The translations under genes and the position numbers were made by a program. Positions 1 through 9,422 of a DNA stretch of 64,000 bases are shown here, piece by piece. Below the pieces are notes generated by a model that saw nothing but the letters and a program-made list of their open reading frames with translations, was not told the DNA's origin and did not search any database. Positions within the stretch are counted from its first letter, which is position 1. Every line of letters starts with the position of its first letter. This DNA is from Saccharomycopsis phalli (taxonomy: Eukaryota; Ascomycota; Saccharomycetes; Ascoideales; Saccharomycopsidaceae): the NCBI GenBank assembly GCA_020342235.1, contig CP073213.1, forward strand, positions 536,501-600,500, written 5' to 3'.

Positions 1-147
1 CGTGGGGATGAATCATCACTGGAATGCGTACGCGGCGCAATGGTCTCTACGGAAAGAGTAACTAGCTGAAAATGCAAAGAGTTACCAAGATGTTCCTTTT
101 GATAGAAATGAATTGCATTTTTCCTTGGAATTGAATGAATTATTTAT

Positions 148-419
148 TGTTGAGGTTGAGAACCACAAGTAAGACACCTATAACGGAGAAGCAATTCTAC
201 GTTGTAATGTACTCACTGAGTAAGACAACTAAGCGGTTATGCTGTTGTAATAACCAGTGAAACTCATAACAATAGGATCTTATAAGGGAATATTATCTCC
301 TACAAAGAGAGGATATTTCCGTAGTTCAAGAAAACAACTAAATCAATCCAATCATCACTACCGTTCCGATTATTCACTTATAAAGGAACAAAAACTCATC
401 TATAATTAACTAAATATCA
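148..419 (+). repeat. left LTR of the copia fossil
   Basis: Direct repeat of 1231-1500, starting TGTTGAGG and ending near AAATATCA. The pol remnant follows immediately without a recognisable 5' leader. I see no convincing short target duplication around the element. Confidence 0.85.
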
Positions 420-1230
420 GCAAAATAAATCTGGAACGGAAGCGGCTGTTGAGATACACTGCTTACTGGCAAAAGATTGACTATCTAGCTAAACTCGATC
501 AGTTGGAATTAAAATACATCCCTACAACTGAACAAAAAGCAGATATTTTTACCAAGCCATTGGCATATACCAGAAAAGGTAAAACTTGGTTAGACGATCT
601 TGAGGGTTTGAGTATGAAGACGATCTAACAAAACTGAAAGAGTGAAACAACACTATAAACTGGTGAATGGTAGGCATAGGACTACTAGAGCAAGTGACGA
701 CTTGACAATATAGGAAATGAGATACTGATTCTGATCATTGAAACTGAGTAGTCATGTCTTGTATGTGATAGCTAGTGGATTAATGATCTGACCATAGGAG
801 GGATTAATGATAGTGGGTGTTCAATTTGCTATCTACCCACACCATGACGTTCTGTACCTCTTTACAAGTACCAAGTTTGTGCGGTTTAGAGTGGAATCAA
901 AATACGTATACTCATAAGGATGAAACTAATTCGAGAACTGGTACTTGATGATCATCCAAGCCACTGAAACGATAAGAAAGAGTCTTGATCTAGACAAGAA
1001 CGCTTAGACTCGGTGAGCACAACACGGGTCCTTTAGTGGGTTATGATAAACCACCACTGGTGGAAACAATCATGAGTCCCACTCGAACCATAGTTTATTG
1101 GACGACACAATGGCTATGGAAAGTCTCTTTGGAGAGTTCCTTCCCGTGGAATAATTTGCGTCATTGGATAAACTTCGAACTAAAAGAATCCTTTAGGCCA
1201 AAAGAATTCTTTTAAGAGAGAAGGCGGTAT

Positions 1231-1500
1231 GTTGAGGTTGAGAACCACAAGTAAGACACCTATAACGGAGAAGCAATTCTACGTTGTAATGTACTCACTG
1301 AGTAAGACAACTAAGCGGTTATGCTGTTGTAATAACCAGTGAAACTCATAACAATAGGATCTTATAAGGGAATATTATCTCCTATAAAGAGAGGATATTT
1401 CCGTAGTCCAAGGGGACAAGCAAATCAATCCAATCATCACTACCGTTCCGATTATTCACTTATAAAGGAACAAAACTCATCTATAATTAACTAAATATCT
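1231..1500 (+). repeat. right LTR of the copia fossil
   Basis: Direct repeat of 148-419, preceded by a purine-rich tract (about 1217-1229) of the kind used to prime plus-strand synthesis. Host flanking sequence appears to resume after about 1500. Confidence 0.85.
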
Positions 1501-2155
1501 GAGTATAAGTTTGTAACGATGTCACACTCAATGGACGAGGATTTAGACATTGACATTTATTTAGATATTACCTCTTCTAGCCATCTCTCAAAATTAAACG
1601 GGAACTAAAACACTGGTATGGCTATGCTTAGTGCCGTACCAATGGAATCCTCTTTACAGTACCTTTGAAAAGATGGTCAGTAGTATTGGCTAAATTTTTT
1701 ACTCCAGTAGCAGGGTTTCTTTCGATATTCAAACGGCACAGTGCTTGGTTGTACACAGTGAATCATACATATCCCAATCTAGAATAGCACATTTAAATAA
1801 CACCGGTACGCCTATACATTCCCGTACATTCAAAAGATGGTTATAATTCGACATTAACAGACAAATATCACAACCGATTAATGCAAAATAATGGAAAGAG
1901 GTGCGAACTTGTTGATTCTACTCACTGTACGATTAAATACGCATTGTCCCTAGGATTTTCTCACGACAGTTTTACAGCAACACAATGTTGATTTTTAGAC
2001 GGCAACAATTTCTTGGAGCCGATTACAGATCTATCAGGGAAAATATATAATAATTTATCAAGGCACTTGGACTTTATATCACGCGACATGCATGGTACGT
2101 CCACTTACCCGCATATTTTCATCAAGAAGCTCCAGTGGGAATTCACTACAACAAC
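1501..2155. other. intergenic, no gene seen
   Basis: Sequence between the fossil and APM3. A 29-codon frame opens at 1520 but has no recognisable homology and no supporting signal. I see no RNA gene here. Confidence 0.5.
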
Positions 2156-3816
2156 ATGGACCTCATTGCCGGGGTTTATATATCTGATGCCAAAAAGTAA
2201 GTATTGCCACCCATTCCCTTTTCTTCTCTGACCTTAGTAATTTGTTGTTCGAGTACCCTTTGTCGGACCTGAGACTCAGTTTTAAGCTGGTGATTGCCAA
2301 GGTACAAAATGAAGTGGTGGACGATGGAAGTGACATTTCCAAGACATTGAGGCCGGTGATTAGGCTATCTTCGAAGTATGTGATGTATTACTCGACGACG
2401 AAGTATTTGAGGTATTTTATAGCTTGTAAAGATTTACAAGGGGATCAGCAGGATGATGAAGAGGAGGAGGAGGAAGAGGAGGAGGAAGAGGAGGAGGAAG
2501 AGGAGGAGGAAGAGGAGGAGGAAGAGGAGGAGGAAGAGGAAAATGTTTGGTCAAACCAGGAAAATTCCAGCTCGTCATTGCAATCTACACCACAATTCAC
2601 CGAGTACAATCCATTAGTACCACTCACATTTCTAAACCAACTTATCCTGGTCATGTCGGACTATTTTGGCGTTCCGTTGCTCCCCGTCAAAATAGAAGCA
2701 AACTATGACACTTTGTCACTTCTCTTGTGCGAAATGATCGAACAAGGCTATCCATTCATCACCGACTTGAACCAATTGAAGCAATCAGTGCAGTTTGAAG
2801 GAGCACTCAGCCGGTTTTTGTCATCCACCACGGGCTCCGTCGCCACTGCAGTCACATCCAAAAGCTTCACTATAGCTTCCAGCACCTCTTTGCTGTCGGA
2901 AGCCGATCTGCCTCAGATTCCCTGGAGGAAATCCAACGTCAAGTACAGCAACAATGAGCTCTTTGTCGACATTTGCGAGAAGATATTCCTTGTCATGTCG
3001 CCGTCCAGAAACGCCTCCGCGCCCCAACATGCCGGATCGGCTTTCTACTCCACTTCCAGCAACTACAAATCTCTGGCCCGTCCCGTGATCGCCAGGTTGG
3101 AGGGGGAAATCACACTTACGTCGCGGCTCAGTGGCATTCCAGATTTGCAGCTTGTCCTCAACACAAACGGGCACAACTTGGGGATCCCCACGTTCCATCC
3201 GTGCATCAGAACCGATAAGTGGGCCTCGTCACCGGGTTTGCTTTCGTTCATTCCTCCCGATGGGAAATCCACGCTTGCAAACTACACCATCGACTTCCAA
3301 ACGGTTCCATTTCTGAACCAGATTGTGCGCAGCATGGGAATCATCCAAGCGGAATTTAGAACCGAGTTGGGGGCCCAGGGAAATGAGTTTGAAGTCATTG
3401 TGTACATCAGCAACCTCAAAACTGTCAAGAACGTCGAGGAGTTTAAAGTGGAGATAAACACCGAACAGTACTGCTCCAAGATTCTGGCGATCAAGATCCT
3501 CCGGCTTTCTAGCGGAGATTTTCAGTTTAACCTGAAGGGGAAAAGCGAGTGGGTCTTTGATAAAAACTTGGGAACTGGTGTCAATGTGACGCTCCGGGGA
3601 ATGGTTGTGCGGAAAAGCCCGGAAAATGAAGAAGCTGACGAAAAGCCAATCTTCCCCAACCATGTTGCATTGTCATTTTCTTACAAAGGAGGCTTGCCCA
3701 GCGGGATAAATGTCGGGTCTTTGAAGATTGTTAGTGCCACGGGAATGGGCGACAACGTAAAGCCGTACAAAGGAGTGAAATATTGGACACGTGCTGGTGA
3801 ATATGTTCTAAGATGA
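2156..3816 (+). CDS. APM3: AP-3 adaptor complex mu subunit (Apm3), one intron
   Basis: Medium subunit of the AP-3 clathrin-type adaptor, which carries cargo from Golgi to vacuole by the direct (ALP) route. Exon 1 is 2156-2196, a 41-nt intron follows, and exon 2 is 2238-3816, giving 539 residues. The spliced N terminus MDLIAGVYISDAKNNLLFEY resembles yeast Apm3 and forms the longin-like domain. The C-terminal mu-homology domain ends with GSLKIVSATGMGDNVKPYKG and a final WTRAGEYVLR typical of the family. Between them lies a run of about 28 acidic residues from a GAG/GAA microsatellite, which makes the protein longer than yeast Apm3 (483 residues). Assignment to AP-3 rather than AP-1 or AP-2 rests on the divergent sequence and the N terminus. 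Confidence 0.88.
2197..2237 (+). other. APM3: intron of APM3 (41 nt)
   Basis: The 5' splice site is GTAAGT and the 3' end is CTGACCTTAG, with a likely CTGAC branch point only a few bases from the AG. Splicing joins AA and T into an Asn codon and restores the conserved Apm3 N terminus; without it the frame stops at the donor site. Confidence 0.85.
2453..2541 (+). repeat. GAG/GAA microsatellite encoding a poly-Glu tract
   Basis: Repeats of a 12-bp GAGGAGGAAGAG unit inside APM3. They keep the frame and encode almost pure Glu, so copy number can vary without breaking the gene. Confidence 0.95.
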
Positions 3817-3948
3817 TTCGATAAATTATGGTGCAATAAATAATACACGGATATACCCACACTCTACCAAGTAGTCATGCCACGTGACATTATTATGTTT
3901 GAGCCCTGGCCGTTTATAAGCTGGGCTTTTTTGTAGGTGACACTCTTG

Positions 3949-5058
3949 ATGGTGAGTGTCGATGATTTTTGCAGCAATAAAGTATGGTGGGCAGTACTAG
4001 GATTACTCATATCCGTTATTCTTTGTATTCTGAATGAGATCATCAAACTCGTATCGATTTTTAGTTGTTTTGTTCTTGTTCTTGTTCTTATCACACAACA
4101 ATTTGACTGGTATTATAGGAAATATACCCAGACCAAGCATGGACGTTTCAAACTTGGTGATACTGACGTTGTTCTTGTCGTCGGTGGGGCAAGAGGACTA
4201 GGCTTCCAGATTGCAAGACTGTTTTTGCGACAGACTAACTGTAAAGTTTGCGTGGTTGATATTCGTAAAGTCCAGGAAGAACCCCGGTTGTTTGGTTTCA
4301 AATGTGACGTCAGTGACTCCACATGGCTCTCAGATGTAATTAGAGACATTGAGTCGCTGGTTGGTAAGGTCAGTGTTCTTGTAAATAGTGTAGGAATCAA
4401 GAGTAACCATCTGTTTGCCAAGACGGACTTGAACGAGATGAAAAAAGTGTTTGACGTGAATTTCTTTTCATATTTACTAACCATGAGGACTCTAATGGAT
4501 TTGCGAGTCCGTGATAAGTTGTACATTGTCAATATCGCATCTGTGTTGGGCATGGTATCACCTGCTAATTTGCTGATGTACAGTGCATCCAAAGCGGCAG
4601 TTATTTCGGTCCATGAGTCAGTAAGTCACGAAATCCAGCACATGGGGTCGAATTTCAAGTTGTTACTCGTGAATTTGGGTCAATTAGACACGCTTTTGTT
4701 TCTGGACGTCGAGCCACCTCGCCAGTTTCTTGCTCCAGTTTTAAACCACGAAAAAGTGGCACAGACGATATTTGAGCGAGTAGTTTCGGGAGTTGGCGGC
4801 GAAATTGTCATGCCAATGTATGGCAAGTACTTGGGTTTGCTACGTGTGTTTCCCTTTTTTGTTTCTGAGTGGTTAAGATGGGGAAGCAAAGTGGATACTA
4901 GCGTCCCTCAGGAAAAGGTACAGACGGAAATGGATGTCGACAATAAGGAGTGGAATTTTGTTTTCAAAAATGAGGTTGATAAAGTTCAAGGAAGCAATGG
5001 CAAGGGAATTAGAATGAATGGGGAACAAGAACGCATGAATAATAAACAGCATACATGA
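3949..5058 (+). CDS. membrane-anchored short-chain dehydrogenase/reductase
   Basis: A 369-residue SDR-family oxidoreductase; the start is the first ATG, giving MVSVDDF. Two hydrophobic segments at about residues 12-50 precede the Rossmann domain, suggesting an ER or lipid-droplet anchor as in the RDH10/HSD17B11 and yeast Tda5 group. The cofactor loop is GGARGLG, the NAG-like motif is VNSVG, the catalytic Ser lies in NIASVLG and the YxxxK pair in YSASK. The last 50 residues are charged and look disordered. A lipid or retinal-like substrate is likely from the family, but the substrate cannot be read from sequence. It is closest in layout to Tda5, though I am not sure of orthology. Confidence 0.8.
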   Translation: MVSVDDFCSNKVWWAVLGLLISVILCILNEIIKLVSIFSCFVLVLVLITQQFDWYYRKYTQTKHGRFKLGDTDVVLVVGGARGLGFQIARLFLRQTNCKVCVVDIRKVQEEPRLFGFKCDVSDSTWLSDVIRDIESLVGKVSVLVNSVGIKSNHLFAKTDLNEMKKVFDVNFFSYLLTMRTLMDLRVRDKLYIVNIASVLGMVSPANLLMYSASKAAVISVHESVSHEIQHMGSNFKLLLVNLGQLDTLLFLDVEPPRQFLAPVLNHEKVAQTIFERVVSGVGGEIVMPMYGKYLGLLRVFPFFVSEWLRWGSKVDTSVPQEKVQTEMDVDNKEWNFVFKNEVDKVQGSNGKGIRMNGEQERMNNKQHT

Positions 5059-5558
5059 AAATTGCAAGATGATTAAAGTATTGCCGATATTCAAATTGCA
5101 ATGACACTACACTAAACATTGCAAGAGGATCAAGTATTGCCGGTATTCAAATTATAAAAAATCAAGACAATTTATAACTAGCATATCATTTTTCAACCAA
5201 AAGATAAACATTTAAATGGTATACTTCAAGAGCTTTTCCAAGCACTACTTAGCCTGTTTTCCAATGATGCAATAAATGAGTGAAAATGAATATATATAAA
5301 AGGAAATACAATTTGTGAAATAGGTTGATTTTTTTAGTTGCAGGACAGCAATATGAATGTTGCCGAACTTGAAGGATTTATTTCACGATAAAGTATCGAT
5401 ATTTGAAGGAATCACATAATTAAAGAAGTTGGCATTGCATAAAAAGAACACATTCCTTTAGTTATTTGAATTTCCACAAACACTACAAAGGAATACAATA
5501 TGAAGGATTAGGGAAACAGTACGTATAAATTCCCGGAAATTAGTTGGATATTATTCAA
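5059..5558. other. intergenic with a short imperfect duplication
   Basis: Two imperfect copies of an AT-rich unit (ATTGCAAGA..GTATTGCCG.TATTCAAATT) lie at about 5060-5100 and 5118-5153. The rest is the presumed promoter of the next gene, with no other feature seen. Confidence 0.6.
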
Positions 5559-7061
5559 ATGATACTCACATTACCAAACAACATTCTATATGAAATCTGT
5601 GAAAGGTTCACGAGATTTTGCTGTGAAAAGGTAATCCAACTATTGAGAACATTGAATAGGGCACAGAAATTTGTGACCATATGTCGCACATGCCTTTATT
5701 CCAATATTGGAATATATCGTCAACAATCTGGGTATCACGATTATGACATTGGGGCCCTATTGACTCTGTATATGACACCCTCGTTGAGAGTGACACGTCA
5801 TAAGACACTCTCAAAGTGTACCTATCCAGTATCAAGCAAAGATATGAGTAGGTTTGTCAGAAATAACGGAAGCATGTACATGAAACGTTTGGAGTTTTTT
5901 GACTGTATGTGTGAAAGAAAATGGTTCTGGTTTGTAAAGTTTTGCAGAAACGGGGCACTTGACTTGTCAGGCTTGAAGGAAATTGTCTTGTGCTGTTGGA
6001 ACTGGAAGCATTTGGAGATGGTAAGTGCATGCCCAATGTTGGAATCATTGACTGTGAGATCATGTAAAATTTTCCGGAAGATGCAGTTTACGGGAATTCC
6101 AATTGGCTTTTCAGAGGTATTGGAGTTTTCAAGGCTAAAGAAATTGAAATTGAATGTCAATTCAATGATTGAGGTGGACGGTATCACGGAAGTTCGGTGT
6201 CCCAATGTGGTTCAATTTAGTTTCTTTGATACCAGTTTACTGGGGTCCTTGCTCCTTGAGAAGTTTCGACTTCCACGGGTCAAAAGTGTCGAGATTATGA
6301 CACGAGGCCTTGTCCAGTTGTCCAAATTCTTTGCGAGTCTGAAACACATTACAGACTTGAACATGATATGGTGGCTGAACTTTGTGGTGGATTTAAAGAC
6401 GGTTGCGGTATTGGAAAATCTACAAAAGTTGCGGGTCAAGTGTTCTATTTTTGAGAATTTAAAGCACCTAAGATGCATTCGCGGACTAAAGCGGGTAGTA
6501 CTAAATTGTCATGAATTGGCCAGAGTTCCAGAGGTGAATGAGAAGACTGAAGAGGTGACAATCACTGTGCCATTAATTGGGGAAGCTGTTGTATTCCGAG
6601 GGTACAGTAAAGTGAAAAAGTTGAGTATTCGGTCGCTGAACCTACGTTACATCTGTTTGGTTGGATTAGAGTGTGTTGAGGTGCTTGATCTTAGTGCCAA
6701 CAAGTGGGAATGCTTGCCTGACTTTAGGTACATGACGTCGTTACAAGAGCTTCGATACGATAATAATGTATTGGCGGTGGATGAAAATAGTGGGGGATTT
6801 CGGTGTTTGGAAGTGCTTCATTTGCGGCATGTGGGTGGAAATCCACGGGTCAGTTGGATTATCGACTTGTGCGAGAAGTTTCCGGGGATTAAAATTGAGC
6901 TTATTCCGAGACAAGTGGGTGAGGAGGAAGCGAATTATCGGTATTATAAGAAGTGGTTGCACAATTTTGTTGTTGTTGATGAACTAAAGGAACGAGTTTC
7001 GTGGAATTATGTGCCGAGGGTGGGGCGAGATGGTTTGTGGATGACATTTGCAAATGATTAG
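5559..7061 (+). CDS. F-box/leucine-rich-repeat-like protein
   Basis: A 500-residue protein beginning MILTLPNNILYEICERF, where LPxxILxxI resembles the first helix of a degenerate F-box. The rest is built of irregular leucine-rich repeats, for example LEFSRLKKLKLNVN, LENLQKLRV and VEVLDLSANKWECLPDF. Proteins of this layout usually act as substrate adaptors of SCF ubiquitin ligases or as unassigned LRR scaffolds; CUG-clade yeasts often carry divergent families of them. It is rich in Cys and aromatic residues and I cannot name an ortholog. The start is the first ATG in frame; an upstream TTG is unlikely in a nuclear gene. Confidence 0.65.
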   Translation: MILTLPNNILYEICERFTRFCCEKVIQLLRTLNRAQKFVTICRTCLYSNIGIYRQQSGYHDYDIGALLTLYMTPSLRVTRHKTLSKCTYPVSSKDMSRFVRNNGSMYMKRLEFFDCMCERKWFWFVKFCRNGALDLSGLKEIVLCCWNWKHLEMVSACPMLESLTVRSCKIFRKMQFTGIPIGFSEVLEFSRLKKLKLNVNSMIEVDGITEVRCPNVVQFSFFDTSLLGSLLLEKFRLPRVKSVEIMTRGLVQLSKFFASLKHITDLNMIWWLNFVVDLKTVAVLENLQKLRVKCSIFENLKHLRCIRGLKRVVLNCHELARVPEVNEKTEEVTITVPLIGEAVVFRGYSKVKKLSIRSLNLRYICLVGLECVEVLDLSANKWECLPDFRYMTSLQELRYDNNVLAVDENSGGFRCLEVLHLRHVGGNPRVSWIIDLCEKFPGIKIELIPRQVGEEEANYRYYKKWLHNFVVVDELKERVSWNYVPRVGRDGLWMTFAND

Positions 7062-7081
7062 GTTAGGACATTGTTTATTAT

Positions 7082-7168
7082 AAATGTGATTGTTAGAAAT
7101 GTGATTGTATGTTTGGAAATGTGATTGTTAGAAATGTGATTGTATGTTTATTTGGAATGTGATTGAAT
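7082..7168 (+). repeat. minisatellite, AAATGTGATTGTTAG type
   Basis: About five imperfect units of (A)AATGTGATTGT(TAG/ATG) begin some 20 bp after the stop of the LRR-like gene. Confidence 0.85.
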
Positions 7169-8311
7169 GCACCAGTAGGATGCGGGTAGGTAAAATAACC
7201 AAGCCTTAATAATTTCAAGGACGAAACGAGTCAAACAAGGCAAGGCAAACCGTTTATTTCACGCGTATGAAGGAGGATTTGCTGTCTAGTAACATGATTG
7301 CAAGTTTTTATATATCAGCAATTGTACAAAGTTTAAAGCCGGACGTTTTTCTGGGTTTGGCTGTTTAAGTTTGACTTGGTAACACTATCATTGTAATCAA
7401 ACGGATATGCAAGATTGATTTATTATGGAGCTATGCAGTCTCAAGGGCAGAGTCTTTGGGATGGTGCGGCAAAAGAATGGAAAGGCAGAGTACTGGCAAA
7501 TAAGACAATTGTATAAAGGCAACTCAAGCAAAACATGTCATTGAAATGTAGTCTCATTATGGCATTGAAATGTAGTCTCACTATACCATTGAAATGTAGT
7601 CTCATTATGGCATTGAAATGTAGTCTCACTATACCATTGGTATAATTAGGCCAGTCCAAAAATAGAAAAAGCAAAACAGCAGCTCTGGCATGAGAAGGAT
7701 GGATTGGGAAGCTCATCGAGGAAAAGTCGATGCAGCAAACATATTGTAAGAATAGTAGCGAGCCGAGTCATGAGTATGAGATTGCCGGATGGGAATGTCA
7801 ACACCGCGAGACCAAATGGAGATTGACATGTCAGGTCCCGCATGATCGCGCATACAGACGGAGTGAGATTTTCATACAAACATAGTAAAGCGTTGTAGAG
7901 TAGTATAGCGAGGTGTAAGAAATGGTGAAAGAGGTGGAAGTGGTAAGCAGTTGTAAGGAATGGTAAGAAATGATAGAAATAATAGAAATAATAAATGGCA
8001 AATGGCAAATAGTAAATACCTTGTCAAGGCACAACGTGCCATGCTACCCAATATAATAACCATTGACACGGAGCACCCCAACCCATACCATTTCCAACCA
8101 AATCATACCCATTTTCATAGTTCATCGGGGCGTAAGCACTTGTAGACACATTTAGTTTGCCGGGCTGGTGAATCTCGTCTACTTGTCGCGGCATGCCTAA
8201 ATAGGCAACATGTCAATACCCAGTAGCCGGTTCCAGAGTATTCAACCCCAAGAGCCACATATAAAACCAATCTGCCCCCCCACCAAGGAACATTAATATC
8301 ATTCTTACAAA
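7169..8311. other. intergenic, with a 24-bp repeat
   Basis: Gene-free stretch between the LRR-like gene and the FIG1-like gene. Apart from the tandem repeat at 7539-7640 I see no RNA gene or conserved coding frame; several frames here exist only because the sequence is purine/pyrimidine biased. Confidence 0.55.
7539..7640 (+). repeat. 24-bp tandem repeat, four copies
   Basis: Unit CATTGAAATGTAGTCTCATT plus four bases, in two alternating forms ending ATGG or ATAC. The alternation suggests duplication of a 48-bp dimer. Confidence 0.95.
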
Positions 8312-9091
8312 ATGTTCATGCCACCATTCAAAGAAGGCGGCTTGATGCCGTTGGGCCGGGGCGGATTCAGCGTGCGTGCGATTCGTCCTCGGCACTATGT
8401 TGTGTTCTTTTTGTTTCTCTACATTCTCCTCGAGTGTATCACCATTGGAGGGTCCATCAGCCCGCCAACGCGCGGTGTCTACGTCGCAAAGTTGACGTAC
8501 ATTGCTGGCGACAACAACGCGTTTTTCTCTGCCGACGGCATCAGCCAGTTGAACGTGCGCGTCGGGTACTTTGCAAGCTGCATCCAGACCCAGACGTCGT
8601 CCAACGTCGGAGGATGGAAGTGTGGCCATAATGAGACGTCGTTGCTCATTAACGATAGCAACTTCAACTCGAGCTCGCCGCCTGACCAGGATTTGTTGAA
8701 CTTTTTCAACAACACTGCCGTGATGTTCAGACAGCAGTGCATCACTCCATACATCCTCGTGGTCGCCATCTTGCTCTCGTTCCTCTCAATATTTCTCTTT
8801 GCTTTCCAGCTGCCGGACTCGGGGTTCGACTACTATAAATACTCCTCCATCGTATGCTACCTTGCCTTTTCGCTATCGCTTGTCGCAGCCGTATGGCAGG
8901 AAACCAACACCTTGACCGGCACAAAGTTGATGAAGGTCATGGTCGACGACTATTATGGTCTCGCCACCCTGTACGGGACTTCCGCACGTGCCATGGTCTG
9001 GATCGGCGTGGTTTTGACGTTTTTCGCCTCGCTTTCCTTATTCACAATGTCGTGGGCAGGGTCCATGACTAGCGCATACTATGACGCATAG
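8312..9091 (+). CDS. FIG1-like four-span membrane protein (claudin-like)
   Basis: A 259-residue integral membrane protein with hydrophobic segments at about residues 28-50, 149-170, 180-198 and 225-250. Between the first two lies a large loop with N-glycosylation sequons and the motif VGYFASC followed 11 residues later by a second Cys (GGWKC), which matches the claudin-like signature of the fungal Fig1 family. Fig1 supports low-affinity calcium entry and membrane fusion during mating in Saccharomyces. The related Sur7/PalI family has a similar layout and is the main alternative. The start is the ATG at 8312; a second Met lies two codons on. Confidence 0.6.
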   Translation: MFMPPFKEGGLMPLGRGGFSVRAIRPRHYVVFFLFLYILLECITIGGSISPPTRGVYVAKLTYIAGDNNAFFSADGISQLNVRVGYFASCIQTQTSSNVGGWKCGHNETSLLINDSNFNSSSPPDQDLLNFFNNTAVMFRQQCITPYILVVAILLSFLSIFLFAFQLPDSGFDYYKYSSIVCYLAFSLSLVAAVWQETNTLTGTKLMKVMVDDYYGLATLYGTSARAMVWIGVVLTFFASLSLFTMSWAGSMTSAYYDA

Positions 9092-9234
9092 AATTTCTTT
9101 CATGGGTTTATATCCTGGGCTGCCGGCCTCTTGGATTTGATATAAGTTACGAATAGCATGTAATATAATACGATATGTGTTGTAGTTGGGTTGCTGCTCT
9201 TGGAGATTTCAAATGTAGTCCTGGAGGTGAGTGG

Positions 9235-9422
9235 TGATTAGTGTATGATAGTGTATGATAGTGTATGATTAGTGTATGATAGTGTATGATTAGTATATGA
9301 TTAGTGTATGATTAGTATATGATTAGTGTATGATTAGTATATGATTAGTGTATGATTAGTATATGATTAGTATATGATTAGTATATGATTAGTATATGAT
9401 TAGTATATGATTAGTATATAGG
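9235..9422 (+). repeat. 11-bp minisatellite, TTAGTATATGA
   Basis: About 17 imperfect units of TTAGTGTATGA / TTAGTATATGA, becoming more uniform toward the right end. It begins about 140 bp after the stop of the FIG1-like gene. Confidence 0.95.

Larger units (their letters stand above)
148..1500 (+). mobile_element. Ty1/copia LTR retrotransposon fossil, internally deleted
   Basis: Two direct repeats of about 270 bp, both starting TGTTGAGGTTGAG, flank an 811-bp internal piece. The internal piece begins with the last codons of a copia-type pol gene, recognisable by the RNase H tail motif KADIFTKPL, and continues through a 3' untranslated stretch to a purine-rich tract just before the right LTR. 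Everything from gag through most of pol is absent, so the element is clearly broken by at least one large deletion. The LTRs differ at only a few percent of positions, which suggests a fairly recent insertion. Family assignment rests on the RNase H motif and the TGTTG LTR start. Confidence 0.85.

Noticed and set aside
2445-2654. poly-Ser minus-strand frame
   Set aside because: Opposite-strand shadow of the poly-Glu microsatellite in APM3.
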